The position numbers and the translations under genes are program-made. This document shows, in pieces, positions 32,113 through 40,703 of a DNA stretch of 64,000 bases. Origin of the DNA: Alphaproteobacteria bacterium (lineage in GTDB: Bacteria > Pseudomonadota > Alphaproteobacteria > DSM-16000 > Inquilinaceae); NCBI GenBank assembly GCA_028281925.1, contig JANQIX010000031.1, positions 1 to 64,000 on the forward strand, read 5' to 3'. Position 1 is the first letter of the stretch, and the number at the start of each line of letters is the position of its first letter. Below the pieces are notes generated by a model, which saw only the letters and a list, made by a program, of their open reading frames with translations, searched no databases and was not told the origin of the DNA.

Positions 32113-33393
32113 ATGCAGGTCACCGGAATGCTCTACGGATCGCGGCTGCTGCAGCATGTCGGCTTTCCGGCCACCGAGGTGCTCGGCCCCTCAGCCACCG
32201 AAGATGAGATCCAGGATCTCATCACCCGTCACGGCCTGATCTTCATCAAGCCGCTGTTCAAGGGCGGTGTGGGCAAGAAGGCCAAGGCCGGCCTGATCGG
32301 CAAGGCAACGGACCTGAAGGTCGCCCTGGCGGAGAAGGAACGCCTCTATTTCGCCGAGCACCGCCACGAGACCGCCTACGCGAAGGCCAACGGCGTGACC
32401 TTCGAAGCCGGTGTGCCGGCTGAACATGAGGTCTATTTCTCGATCACCGACGACACCCGATATCGCGCTCCGACCATGACGCTGACGCATCGCGGCGGGG
32501 TGGACATCGAAGAGATCCCCAAGGGCGACGTGGCCACGATCCCGTTCGACGCGCTGACCGGGCTCAAGGCCTTCGTCGTCGCCAATGCGCTCAGCGATCT
32601 GGGCGCGCCTAAAGAGATCGTCTCCCCTCTGGTGCAGCACCTGCCGAGGCTGTGGGAGCTGGTGCACCACTATGGCATGACGACGCTGGAGCTGAACCCG
32701 ATCCGGCTGCGCGCCGACAGCGACGGGCGTCTGACGCCCATGGCCTGCGACTTCAAATGCGGGTTCGACCGAGATGATCCCAGGGTCTCTCGCCTCGGCC
32801 TGCCGCCCCATCTCTTCACCTCCGACGTTTCGGATTTCGAGCAGGAGGTGAACCAGCTTCGCACCCACCAGGGCCAGTCGGACGTCTTCGTGATCAATCC
32901 TGAGGGCACGATCCTGGCGCCGACCTTCGGCGGCGGTGCCAACAGCCTGGTCACAGAAGTGCTGGGCGACGCTGCGATCATCTCCTCCGATTTCGGCGGC
33001 AGCCCGCCGTACGACAAGATGAAGGCGGTCGCCGCCATCTGCTTTCGCCATTTTCTGAAGCAGACCAACGTCTTGTTCGTCGTCGGCGGCAAGTCGAACA
33101 ACACCGATATCCTGACGACATTCCGCAGCATCGGCGATGCGCTACGCGAGGCCTTCTCTCAACAGGGGCCGGTGCCGCTCTATGTCGTCGTGGGCCGCGG
33201 TGGCCCCAATCTGGTGCGCGGCATGGGCTATCTGGCCGACACCTGCGATGCGCTGGGGCTGCCTTACCGTTTCTTCGGCTTCGACAGCGCGATCTCGGAA
33301 GTCGTGACCTATGCCAAGCGCATCGATGCCTGGATGAAAGCCGGGGGTCGGGCGGAGCTCGCCCGGAAGCTCGGCGTGAACCGAGCGGCCTAA
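32113..33393 (+). CDS. ATP-citrate lyase-like small subunit (ATP-grasp/citrate-binding half)
   Basis: 426 residues. Co-linear with the N-terminal half of ATP-citrate lyase: LIFIKPLFKGGVGKKAKAGL (nucleotide-binding strand), LTHRGGVDIEE, YGMTTLELNPIRL (metal-binding Asn of the ATP-grasp), TFGGGANSLVTEVLGDA, and VVGRGGPNLVRGMGYL followed by FGFDSAISEVV, the citrate-binding domain. So it should form an acyl-phosphate and, with the next gene, a CoA thioester. ATG at 32113 after AAGGAGA. Stop is 13 bases before the large-subunit ATG. It could instead act on another citrate-like acid (homocitrate, methylcitrate, citramalate). Confidence 0.82.
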   Translation: MQVTGMLYGSRLLQHVGFPATEVLGPSATEDEIQDLITRHGLIFIKPLFKGGVGKKAKAGLIGKATDLKVALAEKERLYFAEHRHETAYAKANGVTFEAGVPAEHEVYFSITDDTRYRAPTMTLTHRGGVDIEEIPKGDVATIPFDALTGLKAFVVANALSDLGAPKEIVSPLVQHLPRLWELVHHYGMTTLELNPIRLRADSDGRLTPMACDFKCGFDRDDPRVSRLGLPPHLFTSDVSDFEQEVNQLRTHQGQSDVFVINPEGTILAPTFGGGANSLVTEVLGDAAIISSDFGGSPPYDKMKAVAAICFRHFLKQTNVLFVVGGKSNNTDILTTFRSIGDALREAFSQQGPVPLYVVVGRGGPNLVRGMGYLADTCDALGLPYRFFGFDSAISEVVTYAKRIDAWMKAGGRAELARKLGVNRAA

Positions 33394-33406
33394 AGGGACG
33401 CGAACG

Positions 33407-36118
33407 ATGCGGCGGCAGGGCGTTGCAGGTCTTCCCTACTACCTCGGGATCAACTCGCTGGCCGAGATCGCAACGCGCCAGGACCGGATCGTTGTGCTGA
33501 ACGCCATGGGAGGCGAGAGCCGCCGGGTGACGCCCATGAGCCACGCCTATTCGGGCGGCAACGTCGTGTTCGGGGTCTCGCCGGGCCGCCGTGGTGAGAT
33601 ACTGGCCACGCCCGTGGGCGATATCCCGATCTACAACAATGTCCGCGAGGGCATGGCCGACGGCCACAGGTTCGACACCGGCGTGGTCTACCTGCCGCCG
33701 TCCGGGGTGCGCGACGGCGCGGCCGAGCTGATCCGGGTCAATCGCGACCTGAAGAAGATCATCATCATCACCGAGAAGGTCGCCGTGCACGATGCACGCG
33801 AAATCCGCGCCTTGGGCCAAGCCAACGGCGTCGACGTCATCGGCGGCAACTGCCTGGGTGTGGCGGATTCGTGGAACCGTGTACGTATCGGCGGCGGCCT
33901 GGGCGGCGACAGTCCGCAAGAGGTGCTGCTGAAGGGATCGGTGGCGATCTTTTCGAACTCCGGCGGCTTCACGACGACCATCGCCCAGTATCTGGCGACC
34001 GAGGGGTGGGGAACGACGGCCCTGATTTCATCAGGCAAGGACGTCTATATCCACTATGCGGCGCGCGACTTCGCCCACGCGTTCCGCAACGACGACCGCT
34101 CGAAGGCCGCTGTCTTGTATGTCGAGCCGGGCGGCTATTACGAACACGCCGTCGACTTCGGGAAGCCTGTCGTCGCCTGCGTGGTGGGACGGTGGAAGAC
34201 AAAGCTGACCCGAGCCGTCGGCCATGCCGGGGCGCTCGCAGGGTCCGGCGACAAGGCCGAAAACAAGGAACGGTGGTTTATCGAGGCGTTCGGGACGGGC
34301 GGGATCTATACGCCCGAAACCCCCGCCGCATCGGCGAAAGGCGCGCTTGTCACCAACATTGCGGACATCCCCCGGGCGCTGACCGAGGTGATGCGGTTGA
34401 ACGGGGTCGACCCCGATTTCGCGCCCACCGGCAGCCTGGCACTGAAACCCTGGATGGCCAACGACCAGGGCTTGAACCTGCCGACCGACATCGCCTTGCC
34501 GACAGTCCGAGCGATGGCGCCCTATGACGCGCAGATCAACGCACTCAGCGGCCAAGTCGGGGCCGTGATTGCGCGGCAGCCCATGAAGGACAAGTCTGGC
34601 GCTTCGGTCATGGACCCGAAGACGCAAGAGGCACGTATCCACGGGCATTCGGTGCTCGACCTCGCGCTTGAGCCGCTGGAGGCCGTGTTTGCCCTGCCTC
34701 TGGTTCGCGGGATCGCCGGTCCGGACGACCGCGTGCTGGTCAATATCGCAGTGGCGGCCGAAGAGATCCTGGCCGGCGACGCCGCTCTCGCAGCCGCCGA
34801 AGCGGCGCGGGAAGCCGGCAACGCACCTAATGTGGTACTGGCGGCGGCCCTGGCGATGATCGGGCCGAAGCGTGTGGAACGGGCCCTCGCCTGCTCACGC
34901 GCGCTGATCGATCTGTTCGCCCGCTCCAGCCTCGCCGACGGACACGACGAGGGCTTCGATCTCTCAAGCATTACCGTCGACGACGCGACGCGCGCACTGT
35001 TCTTGGCGGCCGAGGCAGACGCCGACGATCCACGCCCCGAAGCCATGATGCAGGCCGCCAGCGCGGGCGGCGGCAAATCCGTGTTCCTCACATTCCTTGC
35101 CGGCCTGGGCGAGCGCGTCTCGCGCGACGCAATCCTGGCCGCCATCTGCACCACGATCGCCTGGCGCCCGCTGATGCAAAAGCGCATCACCCGGCTCACG
35201 GCAGAAACCATGCCGTGGTACCTGCGCCTTTACGGGGTGATGATCGGCGCCTCCATGCCCGCGCGACATCACCAGCCGGGCTCCCTTTGCGGCATCCCGC
35301 TGGAGGACCGCTTCGGCGCATGGTCCGTTGCCGATGTCTGCTTTCTGGCGATCACCGGCAGGGCGCCCAAGGGGGAGGAGGCGCTGCCGCTGCAGATCCT
35401 GATCGGCCTGTTGATCTCCAACGGCCCTGGCTCGATCACTGGCCAGGGGGCCAAGGGCGCGGTTGCCGCGGACGGGCCGCAAACGCCGGAACGGGTCCAG
35501 ATCAACAAGGCCATGCTAGGCTTCCTGACGCACAGCGGCTTCAGCCATGGCGGTAATGGATATGAGGGCATTGCCTTCCTGCTCGAACAGTTCCGCGGCG
35601 TCGAACTGAAGGACCCCACGGTTCCGAGCCACGGTCTCGACCTGGCGGCTATGGCGAGAGCCCTTGCGGAGCGCTACGACGCAGAAAAGGCGGCGGCGAA
35701 AGACGTCGGGGCAGAGGTCCCTGCCCTACCCGGCGTCCACCACCCCGTCTTCCGGGGCGAGCCGGTCAATTTCGACCCGCGCGAGCGGTTCATCGCCGCG
35801 TTCATGGAGCGGCGCGGCGACTACAACGTGTTCCACGCCTTCTACCGTGAACTCGTCCAGGCGATGTACGATGTCGGCGCCTCACCTTACGTGTTCTGTG
35901 TCAATGTCGATGCCATCATCGCAGCCCTCCTGCTCGCCCTCTTCTGGAAAGAGTACAAATCGGGCCACCTGAACGAGCAAGACCTCGAGACGGCTGCCTT
36001 CACCGTGTTCCTCTACGGCCGCATGATCGGCTCCGCCGCCGAAATCGACGACCACCTGAACCGCGGACGCAACATGGACACCCGCACCCCACCGTCGGCC
36101 TGCGAGTACGTGGTCTAA
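33407..36118 (+). CDS. ATP-citrate lyase-like large subunit (CoA ligase plus citrate-synthase-like domain)
   Basis: 903 residues, roughly 290 longer than the usual AclA. The N-terminal half is a CoA-binding/CoA-ligase module (IVVLNAMGGESRRV, YNNVREGMADG, IGGNCLGVADS, FSNSGGFTTTIAQYL) with the phospho-His motif GHAGALAGSG. A poorly matching helical segment follows (~350-590). The C-terminal third is citrate-synthase-like: MIGASMPARHHQPGS, LPGVHHPVFRG and VNVDAIIAALLLALF supply the second His and the Asp of the triad. At the position of the ADHG motif it has ISNGPGSITGQG (S671-N672-G673), so the first catalytic His seems missing. Last gene of the tct-lyase run. Confidence 0.8.
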   Translation: MRRQGVAGLPYYLGINSLAEIATRQDRIVVLNAMGGESRRVTPMSHAYSGGNVVFGVSPGRRGEILATPVGDIPIYNNVREGMADGHRFDTGVVYLPPSGVRDGAAELIRVNRDLKKIIIITEKVAVHDAREIRALGQANGVDVIGGNCLGVADSWNRVRIGGGLGGDSPQEVLLKGSVAIFSNSGGFTTTIAQYLATEGWGTTALISSGKDVYIHYAARDFAHAFRNDDRSKAAVLYVEPGGYYEHAVDFGKPVVACVVGRWKTKLTRAVGHAGALAGSGDKAENKERWFIEAFGTGGIYTPETPAASAKGALVTNIADIPRALTEVMRLNGVDPDFAPTGSLALKPWMANDQGLNLPTDIALPTVRAMAPYDAQINALSGQVGAVIARQPMKDKSGASVMDPKTQEARIHGHSVLDLALEPLEAVFALPLVRGIAGPDDRVLVNIAVAAEEILAGDAALAAAEAAREAGNAPNVVLAAALAMIGPKRVERALACSRALIDLFARSSLADGHDEGFDLSSITVDDATRALFLAAEADADDPRPEAMMQAASAGGGKSVFLTFLAGLGERVSRDAILAAICTTIAWRPLMQKRITRLTAETMPWYLRLYGVMIGASMPARHHQPGSLCGIPLEDRFGAWSVADVCFLAITGRAPKGEEALPLQILIGLLISNGPGSITGQGAKGAVAADGPQTPERVQINKAMLGFLTHSGFSHGGNGYEGIAFLLEQFRGVELKDPTVPSHGLDLAAMARALAERYDAEKAAAKDVGAEVPALPGVHHPVFRGEPVNFDPRERFIAAFMERRGDYNVFHAFYRELVQAMYDVGASPYVFCVNVDAIIAALLLALFWKEYKSGHLNEQDLETAAFTVFLYGRMIGSAAEIDDHLNRGRNMDTRTPPSACEYVV

Positions 36119-36167
36119 GACCAGCCCGCCGCTCTCGACGAAACCGTGCCCGGCTCAATGGCTGTGC

Positions 36168-36186
36168 TATATTGTGTACAAACGCA
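36168..36186 (+). promoter_or_regulatory. possible promoter/operator of the toxin-antitoxin operon
   Basis: TATATT (36168-36173) could be the -10 element and is followed by TGTGTACA and CACA, a short dyad (TGTG...CACA) suited to a ribbon-helix-helix autorepressor. No convincing -35 element is seen. Confidence 0.3.
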
Positions 36187-36210
36187 CACGCAGGAACGGT
36201 GGACGAGGTC

Positions 36211-36465
36211 ATGCGCAGCACGACAATGACAGTGCGATTGCCGGAAACGACGAAAGAGCAGCTAGGGCGGTTGGCCGAGCGGACCCGGCGCAGCCGTTCG
36301 TTCCTCGCCAGTGAAGCGATCGCAGCCTATGTGGCCCATGAGCTGGCGATCATCGAAGGTATCGAGCACGGCCTCGCTGACATGGAAGCCGGCCGAGTCG
36401 TGCCGCATGAGGAAGCCATGCGGCAAATTCGGGCAACGATCGAGCGCGCGCAAGACGATCGGTGA
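36211..36465 (+). CDS. ribbon-helix-helix antitoxin (ParD/RelB-like)
   Basis: 84 residues from the ATG at 36211. The N-terminal strand-helix-helix TMTVRLPETTKEQLGRLAERTRRSRSFLASEAI (strand MTVRLPE) is the CopG-type DNA-binding fold; the C-terminal helix (IIEGIEHGLADMEAG) would wrap the toxin. GTGA overlap with the toxin gene couples translation so antitoxin is made first. Such proteins also repress their own promoter. Partner of the ParE-like gene. Confidence 0.9.
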   Translation: MRSTTMTVRLPETTKEQLGRLAERTRRSRSFLASEAIAAYVAHELAIIEGIEHGLADMEAGRVVPHEEAMRQIRATIERAQDDR

Positions 36466-36758
36466 GAGAGGTTGTCTGGTCCTCCGAAAGCTTGCGTGAT
36501 TTCGACACCGCAATCCTGCATGTTGCGAAGGACTCTCGTAACACCGCTTCAATAGTTGCCGATCGGATAGAAGCAGCAGTTGCCCTGTTGGCCGAGATCC
36601 CAATTGGCCATCCAGGCCGCGTCGTCGGCACCTATGAAAAGCGCGTTCTGCGGACGCCGTACATCATTGCCTACGCGCTGACGGATGACGCGATCACGAT
36701 TGTGCGCATCATCCATGAGCGGCAGAACTGGTCGAGCGGCGAGTGGCCCGACCAGTGA
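36462..36758 (+). CDS. ParE/RelE-family toxin
   Basis: 98 residues from GTG at 36462, which overlaps the antitoxin stop by four bases. The pattern WSSESLRDFDTAILHVAKDS, then IGHPGRVVGTYEKRVLRTPYII and ITIVRIIHERQNW is that of the RelE/ParE superfamily; the H-x-x-Q-x-W ending is common in ParE-type toxins. Target could be gyrase (ParE) or ribosome-bound mRNA (RelE); sequence alone does not decide. The 128 bases downstream hold no gene. Confidence 0.9.
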   Translation: MREVVWSSESLRDFDTAILHVAKDSRNTASIVADRIEAAVALLAEIPIGHPGRVVGTYEKRVLRTPYIIAYALTDDAITIVRIIHERQNWSSGEWPDQ

Positions 36759-36886
36759 ACGATAAGACCTGCCGTGGGCATGGACTGCGGCGCGGGCAGG
36801 CCGGATCGAACGGCTGCTCCGCGCCGACGTCACACAGGGGCTTACGGTGCTTGGCACACCGCTGATGAAGCAAACCCTACAGACGA

Positions 36887-37468
36887 TCAGTTGACTTCGT
36901 CGTCGCCGTCCTCGTCATCGACTTCATAGTCGTCATCATCCGCATCGTCGTCCGACCATGCGCCGCGACGGGGGTGGTCGTCGAGGCTCAGCTGCCCGTC
37001 GCCGTTGCGATCCATGCGGCTCACCAGATCACTGAAGGGGCGATCCAGTTCCGCTTCGGTCACAAGGCCGTCGCCGTCCGCGTCGTGGAACTGGAAGTGG
37101 TCGACCATGCGCTCGCGCATATGGTCCAGCCACAGCCCCTGGAATTCGTCGAGCGTCAGAGACTGGTCGCCGCTGGCGTCGAATTCCGCCAGGCTTCCGG
37201 CGAGCACGGTATCGATCTCCTCCTGCGTCACGGCGCCATCGCCATCCGCGTCCAGGCGCTCCAGCATGCGCAGGCCCTGCCCACCGCCGGGGCCGCCCTG
37301 ATGACCGAAGCCGCCGGGCCCCATCGGTCCCATGCGCTCGAACTGGCCGTGCCCACGACACCCGTAGTCACCATCCCGCCAGCCGTCCCTGGCCTGCACG
37401 ACACCGACCGTGCCGATAACACCCACCAGGGCGGCGCTGGCGATCACGACTTTGCTGAAGGTCTTCAT
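36887..37468 (-). CDS. secreted EF-hand calcium-binding protein
   Basis: 193 residues. Signal peptide ~1-27 (ending VVQARD). Four EF-hand loops: DADGDGAVTQEE (73-84), DASGDQSLTLDE (97-108), DADGDGLVTEAE (129-140) and DRNGDGQLSLDD (153-164, with Asp instead of Glu at position 12). The region 45-65 is Gly/Pro/Met-rich and the tail 173-191 is nearly all Asp/Glu. Expected to bind several Ca2+ ions in the periplasm. Divergent from a two-component system whose sensor has a similarly acidic external stretch, so regulation by that system is plausible. Confidence 0.9.
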   Translation of the reverse strand: MKTFSKVVIASAALVGVIGTVGVVQARDGWRDGDYGCRGHGQFERMGPMGPGGFGHQGGPGGGQGLRMLERLDADGDGAVTQEEIDTVLAGSLAEFDASGDQSLTLDEFQGLWLDHMRERMVDHFQFHDADGDGLVTEAELDRPFSDLVSRMDRNGDGQLSLDDHPRRGAWSDDDADDDDYEVDDEDGDDEVN

Positions 37469-37575
37469 CGAACTCTCCCGTCATCGGTTGCGATGACCGG
37501 GATGTAGGGGCCACCTGTCGCAGAAGTTCACCGGCCGGACCCCGACTTTGTCGCCTTCCGTCGCAAGCGGGGCCA

Positions 37576-37600
37576 TTGACACACTTCGTTACACTTCTTC
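37576..37600 (+). promoter_or_regulatory. direct repeats, possible response-regulator box upstream of the two-component operon
   Basis: ACACTTC occurs at 37581-37587 and 37591-37597, a 10-base period as used by tandem OmpR-type DNA-binding domains. TTGACA at 37576-37581 overlaps the first copy and could be a -35 element. The site lies in the divergent region between the EF-hand gene and the regulator gene. Confidence 0.4.
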
Positions 37601-37662
37601 CAGATACGGACCCAGTGAACCGGCCATATCTTCACCAGTCATCCCCAACCGACCGAGCCCCC

Positions 37663-38391
37663 ATGGACCCGGCCCCGCATATCCTGGTCGTCGACGACCA
37701 CCGCGAGATCCGCGACCTGCTGGCAAAATACCTTGCCAAGAATGGCCTGCGCGTCGACACCGCCGGCAGCAGTGCGGAGGCCCGGCAGGCGTTGAAGGCT
37801 GCAGCCGTCGACTTGGTGGTGCTGGACATCATGATGCCGGGCGAGGACGGCCTGTCGCTCTGCCGCCATCTGCGTGAGACCAGCGATACGCCGGTCATCC
37901 TCTTGACCGCCATGGCGGAAGAGACGGACCGCATCGTCGGGCTGGAGATCGGCGCCGACGACTATGTGACCAAACCGTTCAATCCCCGCGAGCTTCTGGC
38001 ACGCATCAAATCCGTGCTGCGCCGCGCCAGCAGCCTGCCGCGCCCGCGCGACCAGCTGGAGCCGGCGACGCGGCGGCTCGGTTTCGACCGCTGGACGCTG
38101 GACGTGGACCGGCGCGAGCTGGTCGGCCCGGACGGCGTTGCCGTGCCGCTGAGCACCGCGGAATTCCGGCTGCTGACGACCTTTCTGAAGCGCCCGCGCA
38201 TGGTGCTGTCGCGCGACCAGCTTCTGGACCTGACCAGCGGCAGGGCGGCCGAGGTTTACGACCGCAGCATCGACAACCAGGTCAGCCGCCTGCGCCGCAA
38301 GATCGAGGCAGACCCGAAGGCCCCGGCCATCATCAAGACGGTTTGGGGCGGCGGCTATACCCTCGCCGCCGATGTGCGCGAGTTGCCGTGA
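37663..38391 (+). CDS. OmpR-family response regulator
   Basis: 242 residues from the ATG at 37663. Receiver domain 1-120 with D11/D12, phosphoacceptor D55 (VVLDIMMPG), T82 and K104 (DDYVTKPF); C-terminal winged helix with LSTAEFRLLTTFLKRP, then VSRLRRKIE and TVWGGGYTLA. Acts as a DNA-binding transcription factor phosphorylated by the next gene's kinase. Its stop overlaps the kinase ATG by one base. The frame is open upstream of 37663 but without a family match. Confidence 0.95.
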   Translation: MDPAPHILVVDDHREIRDLLAKYLAKNGLRVDTAGSSAEARQALKAAAVDLVVLDIMMPGEDGLSLCRHLRETSDTPVILLTAMAEETDRIVGLEIGADDYVTKPFNPRELLARIKSVLRRASSLPRPRDQLEPATRRLGFDRWTLDVDRRELVGPDGVAVPLSTAEFRLLTTFLKRPRMVLSRDQLLDLTSGRAAEVYDRSIDNQVSRLRRKIEADPKAPAIIKTVWGGGYTLAADVRELP

Positions 38392-39827
38392 TGCGCGTGC
38401 TGCCGCGAAGCTTGGGCGGACAGCTGATCGTGTTGCTGCTGGGTGCGCTCTTGGTGGCACAGGTCCTGATCGCCGTTATCTTCCTGGACGAACGCGCGGT
38501 GGCCTTGCGTATGGCAGGCCGCGAGCAGGTGCTCGAGCGGACGGCCGCTGTGGTCCGCTTGTTGCAGGACACGCCCGATTCCCTGCATGGCCGCGTACTG
38601 GCGGCGGCAAGCACACGCACCTTGGTGTTCTCGCTGACCCCGGCCGGCGTGGTGACGGCGAACGGAAGCCGTCCGATGGAACAGCGCCTGGCCACGATCC
38701 TGACCGACATGATCGGCGAGGGCGCGGTCGTTCACGTCCGCCTCTACGAGAACGAACGCCCGTGGGTGCCCCGCCCCCATCACCATGATCGCGATGACGA
38801 CTACGAAGACGATCGTGGCGATGATGATGATGATCGCGATGAAGACGACGACCGGCAGAGGGACCACCATTCCCCGCGACCGCTGATGCTCAGCCTGGCG
38901 GCGTCCGTGGCGTTGTCGGAGGGACATTGGCTGAATGTGGAAACGGCCCTGCCCGCACCCCAGCGTGCCTGGGCGTCTCCACCGCTGTTGTTCACCGGCA
39001 TCATGGCTGCCGCCATCCTGGCCATCGCTGCGCTTACGGTGCGGCGCATCACGCGGCCACTGCGCGCGGTGGCGGATGCGGCCGAGAGGCTGGGCCGCGG
39101 CGACAACCCCGAGCCACTGGCGGAAACGGGACCTGACGAGATCCAGCGGACCACGCGGGCCTTCAACGCCATGCAGGCGCGGCTCGCCCGCTTCGTCGCA
39201 GACCGCACGCGCATGCTGGCGGCGATCAGCCACGACCTGCGCACGCCGATTACCACCTTGCGCCTGCGCGCGGAATTCGTGGACGACGATGAGGCGCGCA
39301 CCAAGATCCTGGCCACCCTGGACGAGATGAGCCGGATGACCGAGGCTGCACTGGCCTTCACGCGGGACGAGGCGAAGGCGGAAGACACCCGTGTGGTGGA
39401 TCTCGCCGCTCTCGTACAGAGCCTGGTGGACGACTTGGCACCGCTGGGTGGGGAGGTGAGCTTGGAGGGGCCCGACCGTCTGCCCTATCCGTGCCGCCCG
39501 ACGGCGCTGAAGCGCGCGATCCGCAACCTGATCGAAAATGCCGTCCGGTACGGCGAGCGTGCCCGCCTGCGCCTGGCGGCGTCACCCGAAGGCCCGCGCA
39601 TCACCATCGATGATGACGGCCCCGGCATCCCCGAGGAGCGGCTTGCCGATGTGTTCGAACCGTTCGTCCGGCTGGAAACATCGCGCAGCCTGGAAACCGG
39701 GGGCGTTGGGCTGGGCCTCGCCATTGCCCGCAGCATTATCCGCCACCACGGCGGCGACCTGACGCTGGCCAACCGCCCGGAAGGCGGCCTAACCGCGACG
39801 ATTGCCCTGCCTCCCGCGACGCAGTGA
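38391..39827 (+). CDS. sensor histidine kinase with His/Asp-rich periplasmic stretch
   Basis: 478 residues. TM1 11-31, periplasmic domain ~32-196, TM2 ~199-217, HAMP ~218-270, dimerisation/phosphoacceptor domain with H281 (LAAISHDLRTPITTL), and an ATPase domain with NLIENAVRYG, DDDGPGIPEE and GGVGLGLAIARSI. Residues 130-160 of the periplasmic part are almost entirely His, Asp, Glu and Arg (starting HHHDRDDDYEDD), an obvious cation-binding candidate. The gene overlaps the regulator stop by one base. With the neighbouring EF-hand protein this suggests sensing of Ca2+ or another divalent cation; ligand not established. Confidence 0.93.
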   Translation: MRVLPRSLGGQLIVLLLGALLVAQVLIAVIFLDERAVALRMAGREQVLERTAAVVRLLQDTPDSLHGRVLAAASTRTLVFSLTPAGVVTANGSRPMEQRLATILTDMIGEGAVVHVRLYENERPWVPRPHHHDRDDDYEDDRGDDDDDRDEDDDRQRDHHSPRPLMLSLAASVALSEGHWLNVETALPAPQRAWASPPLLFTGIMAAAILAIAALTVRRITRPLRAVADAAERLGRGDNPEPLAETGPDEIQRTTRAFNAMQARLARFVADRTRMLAAISHDLRTPITTLRLRAEFVDDDEARTKILATLDEMSRMTEAALAFTRDEAKAEDTRVVDLAALVQSLVDDLAPLGGEVSLEGPDRLPYPCRPTALKRAIRNLIENAVRYGERARLRLAASPEGPRITIDDDGPGIPEERLADVFEPFVRLETSRSLETGGVGLGLAIARSIIRHHGGDLTLANRPEGGLTATIALPPATQ

Positions 39828-39888
39828 GCGCCTGGGCGCCTTCTCTTCGTTCGGCACCCCCAAGGGACCGCGCGATGACGCTCATGGC

Positions 39889-40404
39889 CTAAGTGCTTAT
39901 GTCGACCTGCCAATCGAGCACACTTAGGATCCCGTCCACCGCGGTCCCGTCTGACGCCAGCGGGATCATGAGAATGAAGTACGAGACCAGCCTGTCGTCC
40001 CGGCTCAGGACTTCCCGGTAGACGACAGTGGGTTGGGCAGCGGCGATCATGTCCCGAATGTCGTGAAGCGCGATCTCGTAGTCTTCCCTCTTATAGAGTT
40101 CGTCGACGAATGCGCCCTTCAGGCTGCGACCGAAGAGCGAACAGACCCCATCTCCCGCCAGCACCACACGGATACGGAATTCGGGTTCGTTGACGATTTC
40201 CAGCAGTGACAAATGGGGAAAGGCCCGCCTCGGCAGCTCTACGGGATCGATTGACTTGCGCCCGATGAGGGATCCTCTGACCTGGCAGCGCTGGCGCCAC
40301 CAGTCCAGCATGACAGCCAGCAACGGTGACCGCGCCACCTCCGCAACCGGAAGCCTGCGATGAAGCTGCCATTTCGTGGCCGGCGCTATGCTCGTCGAGA
40401 CCAT
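39889..40404 (-). CDS. PAS-domain protein (PAS_5 type)
   Basis: 171 residues from the ATG at 40404. The pattern of IGRKSIDPVELPRRAFPHLSLLEIV (SIDPVELP core), then FRIRVVLAGDGVCSLFGRSLKGAFVDEL, matches the single-domain PAS_5 proteins common in alphaproteobacteria. It has no attached output domain, so it probably acts through a partner. Convergent with the sensor kinase gene, 61 bases apart; no obvious functional link. Function of the family is unknown. Confidence 0.75.
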   Translation of the reverse strand: MVSTSIAPATKWQLHRRLPVAEVARSPLLAVMLDWWRQRCQVRGSLIGRKSIDPVELPRRAFPHLSLLEIVNEPEFRIRVVLAGDGVCSLFGRSLKGAFVDELYKREDYEIALHDIRDMIAAAQPTVVYREVLSRDDRLVSYFILMIPLASDGTAVDGILSVLDWQVDIST

Positions 40405-40703
40405 CGCCGTCTCTTTACTCGATCATTCATAATCTAAATCACATACCACTTGAGGACGAAAGAAAAAGGCCACAAGAGCGTGCTGAGGTGGATCTTTCGT
40501 CTGAGCCTTGTCCATGATCGACACGGTGTGCCGACTGTCTGACGAATATCATTCCAGTCTCGGCCGGACTCAGGTCATGCACATGGACTCCCAAACTAAC
40601 TTGTCTGCAGATGGAGTAAGCCGGAGGTTCCCGACGTCACCAGAAGCATGTCGGTGCCATAAGCGGCGCGGTGGCGAGGCGGGCTCCTCGCGCGTCGCGC
40701 CGC
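40405..40703. other. intergenic region without a supported gene
   Basis: About 300 bases. The first ~90 are AT-rich for this genome (around 40415-40475) and probably hold the promoter of the minus-strand PAS gene. Short open frames here have no recognisable content. Confidence 0.5.

Noticed and set aside
38762..38880. GAT/GAC-rich stretch looking like a microsatellite or CRISPR-like repeat
   Set aside because: Irregular trinucleotides inside the sensor kinase frame that encode the Asp/His-rich loop; no spacer-repeat periodicity.
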